Source of the DNA: Novosphingobium sp. MW5
GTDB taxonomy: Bacteria; Pseudomonadota; Alphaproteobacteria; Sphingomonadales; Sphingomonadaceae
Direction: 5' to 3'
Assembly: GCA_025938935.1 (NCBI GenBank)
Contig: JAPCWB010000001.1
Location: 1,116,001-1,180,000 of the forward strand
Length of the DNA stretch: 64,000 nt
Position numbers and translations under genes: made by a program. The stretch's first letter is position 1; each line of letters starts with the position of its first letter. The notes beneath the pieces were generated by a model. The model had not been told where the DNA came from. It was given only the letters and a program-made list of their open reading frames with translations, and searched no databases. Below, in pieces: positions 44,813-52,996 of the stretch.

Positions 44813-46179
44813 GCCGCCAGTTCCCGCGCATCGGCAATCGCCCCTGCCAGCGCCGAGGCGACAACGGTTTCAGGACTTGCGATGTGGGTGCGGATGCCGG
44901 GCCCTTGCCGCCCTTCGAAATTGCGGTTGGTGCTGGAAATCGTCCGGCTGCCCGGATCGAAGCCTTCGCCGCCGGCATAGAAGCACAGCGAGCAGCCGCT
45001 CTCGCGCCATTCGAAGCCTGCGGCCTGAAATAGGTGGTGCATCCCCTCGGCCTCGGCCGCGCGCTTCACGGCCGAGCTGCCGGGGACGACCAGCGCCTTG
45101 CGGATCGACGGCGCGATGCGGCGGCCATTTAGCAACACGGCGGCTCGGCGCAGGTCGGACAGGCGGCTGTTGGTGCACGAACCGAGGAACGCCGCATCGA
45201 TGGGTACGCCCTTGATCGGCTGTCCTGCGGAGAGGCCGATGTAGTCGTGCGCGCGGGCCGGTCCTTGCGGCACAAGGCCGTCCACTGGGATTGCCTGCTC
45301 AGGGCTGGTGCCCCAGGTGACCATGGGCGCGATGCTGGCTGCATCGATCGAGACCTCCGCATCGAAGCGTGCTTCATCGTCGGACTTCAGGCCCTGCCAA
45401 TAGGGCCCGTCAATGCTCGCGGGCGCATAACGCCGCCCCGCCAGCCATGCGAACGTCGCTTCATCCGGGGCGATGATCGCGCTCATCGCCGCAAACTCGG
45501 TCGCCATGTTGCACAAGGTCATGCGCGCCTCGATATCGAGCCCGCGTACCGCGCTTCCGGCGAATTCCAGCGCCCGCCCGGCCCCGCCGCCGGCGCCGTA
45601 GGCGGCGATCAGGTGCAGCGCCATGTCCTTCGCAGTCACGCCTGCGCCCAACGCTCCGTCCCAGCGCACTCGCATCGTGCCGGGATGGCTCAGCCGCAGG
45701 ACGCCGGTTGCCATGGCGTGCTCCGCCTCGCTCGATCCGATGCCCCAGGCCAGAGCGCCGAGCGCGCCTTGGGTGCAGGTGTGGCTGTCAGGCGCGACCA
45801 GCGTGACGCCGGGCAGGACAATGCCCAGCTCTGGTGAGATGACATGGGTGATGCCCTGATCGGGATCGTTGACGTCGAACAGGGTGATCCCGGCTGCCCG
45901 CGCGGCTTCGCGGGTTTCGGTAATGAAGGCCTGCCCGCCCGTCATCAGCGTCTGGTCTCCGCGCCCCGGGCGGGTGTCGACGATATGGTCCATCACCGCG
46001 AAAACCCGGGCGGGATCACGCACCGGACGGCCCGCCGCGGCCATGGATTTGAGCGCCGATGCGCCGGTCCGCTCGTGCAGGAACACCCGGTCTATCGCAA
46101 TCAGGCTGGCTCCGCCGGGCGTTTCGGCCACGCGGTGGGCCTGCCAGATCTTGTCGAACAGGGTCTGCGGCGCGGTCAT
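44809..46179 (-). CDS. leuC: LeuC-type (aconitase-family) hydratase large subunit, copy 2
   Basis: Protein of 456 residues. TLFDKIWQAHRV start, APDSHTCTQGALGALAWG, FLGSCTNSR and GCSLCFYAGG supply the 4Fe-4S cysteines, and [17 protein letters not shown] the C-terminal signature. Slightly shorter and clearly diverged from copy 1, so the two pairs likely act on different hydroxy-dicarboxylates. ATG 46179 overlaps the MDR reductase stop. Confidence 0.88.
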   Translation of the reverse strand: MTAPQTLFDKIWQAHRVAETPGGASLIAIDRVFLHERTGASALKSMAAAGRPVRDPARVFAVMDHIVDTRPGRGDQTLMTGGQAFITETREAARAAGITLFDVNDPDQGITHVISPELGIVLPGVTLVAPDSHTCTQGALGALAWGIGSSEAEHAMATGVLRLSHPGTMRVRWDGALGAGVTAKDMALHLIAAYGAGGGAGRALEFAGSAVRGLDIEARMTLCNMATEFAAMSAIIAPDEATFAWLAGRRYAPASIDGPYWQGLKSDDEARFDAEVSIDAASIAPMVTWGTSPEQAIPVDGLVPQGPARAHDYIGLSAGQPIKGVPIDAAFLGSCTNSRLSDLRRAAVLLNGRRIAPSIRKALVVPGSSAVKRAAEAEGMHHLFQAAGFEWRESGCSLCFYAGGEGFDPGSRTISSTNRNFEGRQGPGIRTHIASPETVVASALAGAIADARELAA

Positions 46180-47189
46180 TCTGGCGCGATCCGGGCGAGG
46201 ACCTTGCCCATCGAGCGGCCCGAAAGCAGGTGTTCAACCGCGTCGAAAATGCTCTCAAGCCCTTCGAACTGGCGCTGGTCGAGGCAGACGCGGATTTCGC
46301 CCTCGCGGAACATGTCGAACAGCCGCGCGCGGGCGTCGGGCCAGTGCGCGGTGAGCAGGCCGTTCATGAAACCGCGCACCGATGCGCTCTTGTAATAGAT
46401 GGCGTGGGCGATGCGCGGGGCGGTGACCATTTCGGGCTTGCCATCGAGGTCCGACGCCGCCCCGGCGACGACGAGCCGGCCATGGTTGGCGATATTTGCC
46501 AGAAACGCATCATGGATCGCGCCGCTGACGGTGTCGAAGGCGAGATCAACACCCTTGGGATATTCATTCGCCAGCACCTGCGCGACGTCTTCCGAGCGGT
46601 AGTCGATCACCCGCGCAGCGCCGAGAGAGCGGACGAATTCGCACTTTTCCGGCCCTCCGGCGATGCCGATGACATGGCAGCCGCGCGAGGCCGCCAGCTG
46701 CACGAGGAGGTGGCCGAGACCACCCGCTGCCGCCGAAACTGCCACTGTTTCACCGGGCTTGATCTCTCCGATCTGCTCCATCGCCACCAGCGCGGAAACG
46801 CCGGTGGATGCGAGGACCAGCCACTCGGGCCGGGCATCGGGCACCTTGACGAAGTTCGCCGCTGGCCCCGTGTTCTGCTCGCGGTAGCCGCCGGTAAAAC
46901 GTGTAGTGACCACAGCATCGCCAACGGCCAGCCCATCAACGCCTTCGCCCACTTCCTCGACCATGCCCAGCGCCTCGACCCCGGTGAAGGTCGGCAGGCC
47001 GATCTTCACATAGTCCACCGCATCGCGGGCGATCTGGGTGTCGAAGATCGCATTGATCCCGCACCAGAGGTTGCGCACGCGCACTTCGCCCGCGCCGGGA
47101 GGCGTGACGGGCAGGTGCACGATATCGGTCGCCGCGCGGAAGCTCTCGGCGTGCCGTTCCATCCTCAGCGCGCGGGCTGTCTCTCTCAT
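46176..47189 (-). CDS. MDR family NAD(P)-dependent oxidoreductase (enoyl/quinone reductase type)
   Basis: Protein of 337 residues, medium-chain dehydrogenase/reductase without zinc ligands. GVEALGMVEEVGEGV, nucleotide site SAAAGGLGHLLVQLA, and the C-terminal LLSGRSMGKVLARI. Close in layout to ZADH2/prostaglandin-reductase-type enzymes that reduce a conjugated C=C. Overlaps the FAD oxidase stop by four bases. Likely saturates an unsaturated ketone or acid before hydration and cleavage. Confidence 0.85.
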   Translation of the reverse strand: MRETARALRMERHAESFRAATDIVHLPVTPPGAGEVRVRNLWCGINAIFDTQIARDAVDYVKIGLPTFTGVEALGMVEEVGEGVDGLAVGDAVVTTRFTGGYREQNTGPAANFVKVPDARPEWLVLASTGVSALVAMEQIGEIKPGETVAVSAAAGGLGHLLVQLAASRGCHVIGIAGGPEKCEFVRSLGAARVIDYRSEDVAQVLANEYPKGVDLAFDTVSGAIHDAFLANIANHGRLVVAGAASDLDGKPEMVTAPRIAHAIYYKSASVRGFMNGLLTAHWPDARARLFDMFREGEIRVCLDQRQFEGLESIFDAVEHLLSGRSMGKVLARIAPE

Positions 47190-48778
47190 TGCGGGAAGCC
47201 GAGCCCGCCCGGGTTGAACAGGCCCTTGGGATCGACCACCTTCTTCACTGCGTCGACCACATCAAGAAAGGCCTCATCCCGGCTGCCCCGCCAGTCATAG
47301 GCGCGGCCGATCTGGAAGTGGGCCGTGCCGAATTCCTTGCAGATCGCCTTGATATGCTCGCGCGCTTCGGTGACCAGCGCCGTCGCCTCGGGCGCGGGGC
47401 CAAGCTGCTTCAGGCGGGCAAGATGCGACGGTTCGACCATCGATGCGTGGACCGGGCGGTAACCCTCGGGCCAGAAGAACACCGGCTCGATCGTCAGGGC
47501 ATTGGTCGAAAGCGACGTGAACAGGAAGCCGGTGAAAATGCCGAGCGCCTCGAAGCGCGGCTCCATTTCGCGGAAATAGTCCTCGATCCGGCTGAGCATC
47601 TTCGGCGCATTGGACAGCGAGACGTGGCCGTGGACCGGCGCCCAGCTTTCGCCTTCCGGTCCCAGCATCGAATTGGGCGGCGGAAAGGGCATGGCGCGGA
47701 TCACCTTGGCGATGGTGTTCGGCGTTTCCTTGCCGCCGAACTTTGCCGCGATGGCGCGCACGGCGGCCATGTCATCCGCGACGCCCGCCTTGCTGCGGCC
47801 TTCGCAGGTGATGTGCATCGAGTAGTCGCCCTCATCGATGAAGTCCCGGCCGCCCAGTGCCACCTTGGCCGCGGCGAGCAGGCCTTTGCCCAGGTTCTTT
47901 TCCTTGGCGATCACCTTGCCCAGCGTCTTGACGTCCTGCGTCATCGACATGCGCTTCATGCGAACGCGGGCAAGGCCGGGATCAAAGCCGCAGGCCTCTG
48001 CTGCGAGGCTGCCGCGGGCGATCTCGGCAAGGGCGGAAAGCATGACCTCGCCGCTATCGAAGGAAAAGCTGGCGCAGTCTTCGTACTCGGGCGTGCGGAT
48101 CAGGCGCATGGTCACTTCGGCCTTGATGCCAAGCGTGCCGCTATCCCCGCAGAACAGCGCGGCCAGGTCCGGCCCGTAGTGGCGGTAGAACGGCGTATCG
48201 CCATCCGGTCCGCGCGCGCCGGTGCGAAGCACGCGGCCATCGGCGAGTACCATGGTCATCGCGATCATCGACTCGCTCGAGGTGCCATAGTGGCCCGATC
48301 CGAACATGGCGTTGAGCTGCGAAAGCCCGCCACCGATGGTCGAGGCGATGCCCGACATCGGCCCCCAGAACGGCGTGCGCAGGCCATGCGGCTTCAGCGC
48401 TTCGTTGAGGTCCAGCCATGAACAACCGGCCTGCACCGTCACCGTCATATCATCCGGGCTGATCGCCAGAACCTTGTTCATGCGCGTCGTGTCGATCGAG
48501 ACAGTGTTCGGCGCGGCGGGAACGTAGGAGCTGGTATAGCCCATGCCCGCACCGCGCGGCGCGATAGGCAGGCCCTCGGCATGGGCGAGCGCCACCACGG
48601 TGGCGAGCTGTTCGGTCGTCTCGGGCGCGACGATCAGCGCGGCGACATGATCGCTGGCGGACCAGATGTCCTCGCTGAACAGGCGCAGGCTGGCCTCGTC
48701 ATCGCGCAGGTTGTCGGAACCGACCAGCTGGGCAAAGCGGGCGCGCAGATCGGGCGAGCAAAGAGAGAGTTCTGTCAT
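47186..48778 (-). CDS. FAD-linked oxidase (VAO/GlcD-type flavoprotein)
   Basis: Protein of 530 residues. PCMH FAD domain (PETTEQLATVVALAHAEGLPIAPRGAGMGYTS; IGGGLSQ; GDSGTLGIKAEVTMRLI) and C-terminal oxidase domain ending DPKGLFNPGGLGFPQ. Family members oxidise hydroxyacids (D-lactate, glycolate), cresols or vanillyl alcohol and pass electrons to oxygen or a membrane/cytochrome acceptor. First gene of the seven-gene leftward unit, with an operator-like element 55 bases upstream. Probably starts this branch by oxidising a hydroxy or methyl group. Confidence 0.88.
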   Translation of the reverse strand: MTELSLCSPDLRARFAQLVGSDNLRDDEASLRLFSEDIWSASDHVAALIVAPETTEQLATVVALAHAEGLPIAPRGAGMGYTSSYVPAAPNTVSIDTTRMNKVLAISPDDMTVTVQAGCSWLDLNEALKPHGLRTPFWGPMSGIASTIGGGLSQLNAMFGSGHYGTSSESMIAMTMVLADGRVLRTGARGPDGDTPFYRHYGPDLAALFCGDSGTLGIKAEVTMRLIRTPEYEDCASFSFDSGEVMLSALAEIARGSLAAEACGFDPGLARVRMKRMSMTQDVKTLGKVIAKEKNLGKGLLAAAKVALGGRDFIDEGDYSMHITCEGRSKAGVADDMAAVRAIAAKFGGKETPNTIAKVIRAMPFPPPNSMLGPEGESWAPVHGHVSLSNAPKMLSRIEDYFREMEPRFEALGIFTGFLFTSLSTNALTIEPVFFWPEGYRPVHASMVEPSHLARLKQLGPAPEATALVTEAREHIKAICKEFGTAHFQIGRAYDWRGSRDEAFLDVVDAVKKVVDPKGLFNPGGLGFPQ

Positions 48779-48830
48779 GGTCCTAGCGGCTTGAAACTTC
48801 CGGCGGGAAATGACCGCAATTCGCCCGCGA

Positions 48831-50219
48831 TTATCTGTCTGTCGGATGAAGTGCCTGTTCGGCTGCCGTCATCCCGGCGACCCGGCCGAGGGTGACGGCG
48901 GTGCAAAGGCCCATGGCGGGCAGGTATCCCCACGAGCTTGGCCCCGAAACACTGCGCGCAGCGCCGCCGCCCGCGAAGAGGTTGGGCAGGGCAGTCCCAT
49001 CGGGCCGCAAGACGCGGGCCTGACCGTCAATCTCAAGGCCGCCCTGGGTGTGATAGATCGCGCCGACCACCTTAAGCGCCCGCAGCGATCCGTGCGGCGG
49101 CAGTTCTTCGCCCCAAACCCGCCCGGTGCTGTCCGCCCCGCCGCGGTTGCGCGCGGTATATGCGTCGGCAAGGCTCGCTGCTAGCGCGTCCGCAGGGACG
49201 CCGATCAGCGCGGCGAGCGCTTCGGGGCTTTCGGCCCGCTTCGCCGCGTTGAGGTCATTCAGCGCCTTCATGTCGGGCGTATAGGCGGTCGCCGACTCGA
49301 TCCGCGCGTCGTAGATCGTCCAGACCGTGCCGCCGTCCTGCGCCATGACCGGGTGGACCATGCCGGCAATATCCTCGGTCTCGTCGGTAAAGCGGCGACC
49401 AGAGGAATTCACCAGGATACCGCCCTCAACCAGCACCTGCGGTGAAACGCTGATCCCTTGCGGGTCGGTGAGCATGGCATAGCCCTGGTACGAGCCCATG
49501 TCGCCAAAGGCAGCGCCGAGCGCTTCGCCGACTTTCACGCCGATGCCCTGGCTGCCTTCGTGGCCATTGTTACGCGCCGCTGCCATCTCGGGGATGTAGC
49601 GGGCGAGCATTTCGCGGTTGGCGGCAAAGCCCCCGCAGGCAAGGATGAGCGTGTCGCAGCCCACCCGCTCGGTCACGCCGCCGGGCCGCTCGATCACCAC
49701 GCCGAGCACGCGGCCGTTCTCGTCAGCCACCACTTCGGCCAGTTCGGCTTGTAGCAGCACGTCCACCCCTGCTTCGCCAAGGCGGCGGTGGAGCAGGCCG
49801 ATCATGTCCTCGCCGCCGTGTCCCGGCCAGCCGTGCATCCGGTAGGTGCGGTTGCCATAGGCGGGGCGGAAGCCGGTATCGAGCTCAAGCGGGAAGTCGT
49901 GCGCCTCGGCCAGCCAGTCGACCGCGGGGCCGGATTGCTCGGCCAGGGCGCGCGCCACTACCGGGTTCGCCAGCCCGCGCGATTTGGCCATGATGTCTTC
50001 GAAAAAGTCCTCGGCGCTGTCCGCGATGCCTGCGGCGGCCTGTGCCTTGGACCCGGCCGCGCAGACCAGCCCCAGCGTCATGCCGGTGGATCCCAGCGGG
50101 CGGGCATCGGCCTCGATCAGCAGGACTTCGGCCCCGGCATCACGCGCGGCTAGGGCGGCGACGCATCCACATGCGCCGCCGCCCACGACCAATACGGGTA
50201 CGGTGAATTCGAAGTCCAT
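48831..50219 (-). CDS. FAD-dependent oxidoreductase (fumarate reductase / ketosteroid dehydrogenase type)
   Basis: Protein of 462 residues. VLVVGGGACGCVAALAA (about 9-25) binds FAD; LILACGGFAANREMLARYIPE, GILVNSSGRRFTDET and the C-terminal GGLEID...LFAGGGAARSVSG are typical of the FAD_binding_2 family (flavocytochrome c fumarate reductase, KstD). Reactions are desaturation or reduction of a C=C next to a carbonyl or carboxylate. Its start overlaps the small upstream gene by three bases. The C-terminal codons contain an operator-like element for the next unit. Confidence 0.85.
   Translation of the reverse strand: MDFEFTVPVLVVGGGACGCVAALAARDAGAEVLLIEADARPLGSTGMTLGLVCAAGSKAQAAAGIADSAEDFFEDIMAKSRGLANPVVARALAEQSGPAVDWLAEAHDFPLELDTGFRPAYGNRTYRMHGWPGHGGEDMIGLLHRRLGEAGVDVLLQAELAEVVADENGRVLGVVIERPGGVTERVGCDTLILACGGFAANREMLARYIPEMAAARNNGHEGSQGIGVKVGEALGAAFGDMGSYQGYAMLTDPQGISVSPQVLVEGGILVNSSGRRFTDETEDIAGMVHPVMAQDGGTVWTIYDARIESATAYTPDMKALNDLNAAKRAESPEALAALIGVPADALAASLADAYTARNRGGADSTGRVWGEELPPHGSLRALKVVGAIYHTQGGLEIDGQARVLRPDGTALPNLFAGGGAARSVSGPSSWGYLPAMGLCTAVTLGRVAGMTAAEQALHPTDR
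48833..48847. promoter_or_regulatory. Candidate IclR operator inside a 3' coding end
   Basis: ATCTGTCTGTCGGAT (reverse complement ATCCGACAGACAGAT, 13 of 15 matches). It overlaps the last codons of the FAD oxidoreductase gene and sits 55 bases before the start of the FAD-linked oxidase at 48778, giving the downstream unit its own control point. Confidence 0.5.
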
Positions 50220-50578
50220 CAGGTGACGGCCAGTTCCTCGACTAGTTCGCCCGAGGTGGCTTCCTCAGGCATCACCGCGGCTTCGTTTTCCTGTTGTACG
50301 ATGCGCAGGATGCGGGCGATGTATTCCTGGTTCCACATCGCGCGCGCCGTCATGGCATCGGCATCGGGGCGGAAGGCATTGATCTCCCCCTCCTCGATGA
50401 TCCCTTTGGCGGCGAGCAGCCGCTCCAGCGTGTCGATGCGCTGGCGGGCGACGGCGAGTTCCTGCGCAATGGCCATGGTGATGGCCAGGCTGCGCTCGAC
50501 TTCGCGGTTTTCCAGAAACCAGGGGCGCTTGCCGGCGGGCTTGGCCCCGGCTTCGTTGAGTGCGTCGTTAAAGCTCAT
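50219..50578 (-). CDS. Small conserved-context protein, unknown function
   Basis: Protein of 119 residues, not recognised. It starts MSFNDALNEAGAKPAGKRPW at 50578 (overlapping the methyltransferase stop) and overlaps the FAD oxidoreductase start. A helical stretch AITMAIAQELAVARQRIDTLERLL (about 33-56) could form a coiled coil, followed by an acidic KGIIEEGEINAF. No signal peptide or cysteines. Four-base couplings on both sides suggest it works with the methyltransferase and the flavoprotein, perhaps as a small subunit or scaffold. Confidence 0.6.
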   Translation of the reverse strand: MSFNDALNEAGAKPAGKRPWFLENREVERSLAITMAIAQELAVARQRIDTLERLLAAKGIIEEGEINAFRPDADAMTARAMWNQEYIARILRIVQQENEAAVMPEEATSGELVEELAVT

Positions 50579-51797
50579 GGCAGCACGGCTCCAATCACAT
50601 GCCAGGCGGCCTTGCGGCCATAGTCTTCGGTTTCGTCTTCCTGCGCATCGGGGAAGATGTCGCGGTCCACCACGCCATAGACGTCGCCATGGACCAGCCA
50701 GTCCTTCTCGAACCCGGCATCGATCATGGCCTGATCGAGGTCCATTTCGTGCATCCGGCTCCAGAACGGCTCGTTGTTGTAGAACGCGTCCCAATCGCGC
50801 ATCGCCTGTTCGAAAAAGGGCATGTCGGCGGTGTACTGCGGTTGCTCGACGTGGATGACGACCCCGCCCGGGCGCACTAGGCGGCGCGTCTCGGCGAAGA
50901 TCTTCTTCATCGCGCTGGATGACAGTTCGTGGAGGAACATCGTCGTCTGGATCCAGTCAAAGCTGGCATCCGGATACATCGACATGTCCTCGCCCGTGCC
51001 CTGGACGAAGCTGACATTGTCCACGCCCAGCGATTTTGCCCGGCCAAGGCCATAGCGCAGCACCGGCGCGCCGAGATCGAGGATCGTGACCTCCGCATCG
51101 GGAAAGGCGCGGGCGATCGGCAGGGTGGAATGGCCCACCGTGCCGCCCAGATCGAGGATCTTCTTCGGCTTGAAATCGGGCAGGTTGCGTTTGACCCAGT
51201 TGACCACGGCCTTGCCGCCGCCATCCGAATAGGAACCGAGCAGGCCGCTGGTGGTGACGAAGCCGGCGTGGTCGTAGTTCGCGCCGTTCGTGACATCGCC
51301 TGCGACATATTCGGTGCAATAGCCGCCCGGCATGCAGTGATGGTCGATCGCCGCGACATAGCGCGGGATAGTGAGCGAGGGGTCGAGCTTAAGGCGGGGA
51401 TCGCCCTCGGTCAGTTCGCGCGCCTTTTCGTTCAGTTCCTCGCGCTGCCGGATCACGGTGAAGCGTCCGGCCTGCTGGCGCTGTTCCATGGTCATGCGGC
51501 GCAGTGCCGACCAGGTCTGGAAGGCGGGGTCTTCGAGCATCGCCTTGCGCGCTTCGTTGCGGCTGGCGATCTTGCGGCCATGGGCGGCCTCGAACTTCGG
51601 TTCGACCCGCGATGTGTAGGCGGCGCGCACCCCGGCACCACGCGCGCGGCAAGGTGACGGTTCATCTGGGCGAGGTAGTTGATCCGCTCGATCTCGTCGT
51701 GGCTGGTCTCGGGAAACAGCGCGTGGCGGCCGATGGCGCGGTAGTCTGGGGGGCCGTCATAGCCGGCTGCCGGGTTATTTTTCCGAACGGCGGTCAC
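50575..51797 (-). CDS. SAM-dependent methyltransferase (class I), frame disrupted
   Basis: About 407 residues once joined. GTG start at 51797 after AAGGAG; the first frame reads TAVRKNNPAAGYDGPPDY to ARVVPG, then the frame breaks at a G-run (plus-strand CCCC, 51630-51633). One added base gives PGVRAAYTSRVEPKFEA and the rest of the protein. The C-terminal half has the SAM motif ILDLGGTVGHSTLPIA, acidic VTILDLG and DWIQTTMFLHEL, as in O-/C-methyltransferases. First gene of a three-gene unit. A methyltransferase in a degradation island is unusual; demethylation partners, regeneration or tailoring are possible roles. Confidence 0.78.
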
Positions 51798-51814
51798 TGT
51801 GATGCTCCTTGATT

Positions 51815-51831
51815 GTTTGCCAGGCGGCAAA
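51815..51831. promoter_or_regulatory. Inverted repeat in divergent promoter, weak IclR-site similarity
   Basis: TTTGCC AGGC GGCAAA (51816-51831) is an exact inverted repeat; the CAGGCGG core is shared with the candidate site at 32952. It lies 18 bases from the methyltransferase start (51797) and about 39 from the HapK-like gene start (51870). Confidence 0.3.
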
Positions 51832-51869
51832 TTCTAGTCCGGTTTCGGCAACCTATCGGGGGAGTTACC

Positions 51870-52178
51870 ATGCGGGTCATCGCTCTGTTCAATCTGAAAC
51901 CGGAAGTATCGCCAGACGAATACCTTGCCTTCGCGAAGGAGCTTGACCTGCCGACGGTGAACGCTCTCCCTTCCATCGATTCCTTCCGCGTTTTCCGCAG
52001 TACCGGCCTGCTGTTCAGCGATGCTGCGCCACCTTATTCCTACGTCGAAATCATCGATATCAACGACATGGATCAATTTGGTCGCGACGCCTCGAGCGAG
52101 ACGATGCAGGCGATTGCCGCCAAGTTCCAGACCATGGCCGACGTGATCTTCATCGCAACGGAAGAAATCACCGCATGA
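51870..52178 (+). CDS. Small dimeric alpha-beta barrel protein, HapK/RedY-like
   Basis: Protein of 102 residues beginning MRVIALFNLKPEVSPDEYLAF and ending VIFIATEEITA. Length and motifs (NLKP near the start, DLPTVNALPSIDSF, PYSYVEIIDINDM, SETMQAIAAKF) fit the RedY-like HapK group, small ferredoxin-like-fold proteins linked to prodiginine pathways in some bacteria and otherwise uncharacterised. ATG 51870 after GGGGGAG; an earlier frame start at 51813 lacks support. First gene of the long rightward unit. May be an isomerase, monooxygenase-like or binding protein; function open. Confidence 0.65.
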   Translation: MRVIALFNLKPEVSPDEYLAFAKELDLPTVNALPSIDSFRVFRSTGLLFSDAAPPYSYVEIIDINDMDQFGRDASSETMQAIAAKFQTMADVIFIATEEITA

Positions 52179-52996
52179 GGCTGGCGGGCAAGGTTGCCGT
52201 CGTCACCGGCGCGGGCCGCGAAGCGGGGCTGGGCGCGGCGATTGCGCGGCGGCTGGCGGCGGAGGGTGCCACGGTCGTCATTTCCGACATTGGCGGTTCG
52301 CGGGACGCGGCGACGCCGGATGACATGATCGGCGGCACGGCGGAAATGCAGGCCATCGCCGCCTCGCTGCCCCACGGCGGCTCGACCTTTGTCTGCGATG
52401 TGCGCGATCCGGATCAGGTGAAGGCATTGGCCGAACACGCGGTGGCCACGCACGGCTCGCTCGACATCTGGGTGAACAATGCCGGCATCGGCTATATCAT
52501 GAAGCCGCTAGAGGAGGTCTCTCCCGATGACTGGCGCGTGGTGATCGATGTCAACCTGACCGGCGCTTGGTTCGGCCTTCAGGCTGCGGCTGCAGTGATG
52601 GTCAAGCAGGGCAAAGGCGGGCGCATCGTCAACATTGCCAGCCAGGCGGCGAAGAGCGGCTTTCCCCACGCCCAGGCCTATACGGCATCAAAGCACGGGC
52701 TCGTCGGCCTCACCCGCTCGGCGGCGATCGAGCTGGGCGGGCACGGCATCACCGTGAATAACGTCTGCCCGAACCATGTCACAACCGGGCTTGGCGCCTG
52801 GCAGAACGAACACTTCGCCGCGCTGCAGGGCAAGACCGTGGAGCAATACCTTGCCGACATGGCCGCGCGCATACCGCTGGGACGTCCCGGTTTACCGGGT
52901 GATACGGCGGCGGCAGTGGCCTTCCTGTGTTCGGACGATGCGGCCTATATCACGGGTGAGAGCATGAACGTGTCAGGCGGGGAAGAGCCGCATTGA
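52175..52996 (+). CDS. SDR family oxidoreductase
   Basis: Protein of 273 residues. TGAGREAGLGAAIA (about 11-24) is the NAD(P) site, NNAG present, catalytic serine in IASQAAKSG and YTASK as the Tyr-Lys pair. Classical short-chain dehydrogenase, probably oxidising a hydroxyl or reducing a ketone. Overlaps the HapK-like stop and the following TTG start. Confidence 0.92.
   Translation: MRLAGKVAVVTGAGREAGLGAAIARRLAAEGATVVISDIGGSRDAATPDDMIGGTAEMQAIAASLPHGGSTFVCDVRDPDQVKALAEHAVATHGSLDIWVNNAGIGYIMKPLEEVSPDDWRVVIDVNLTGAWFGLQAAAAVMVKQGKGGRIVNIASQAAKSGFPHAQAYTASKHGLVGLTRSAAIELGGHGITVNNVCPNHVTTGLGAWQNEHFAALQGKTVEQYLADMAARIPLGRPGLPGDTAAAVAFLCSDDAAYITGESMNVSGGEEPH

Noticed and set aside
50575-52178. Prodiginine-type biosynthetic cluster suggested by the HapK-like protein and methyltransferase
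   Set aside because: No PKS, NRPS, condensing enzyme or carrier protein is present; the surroundings are hydrolases, hydratases, lyases and dehydrogenases typical of degradation.
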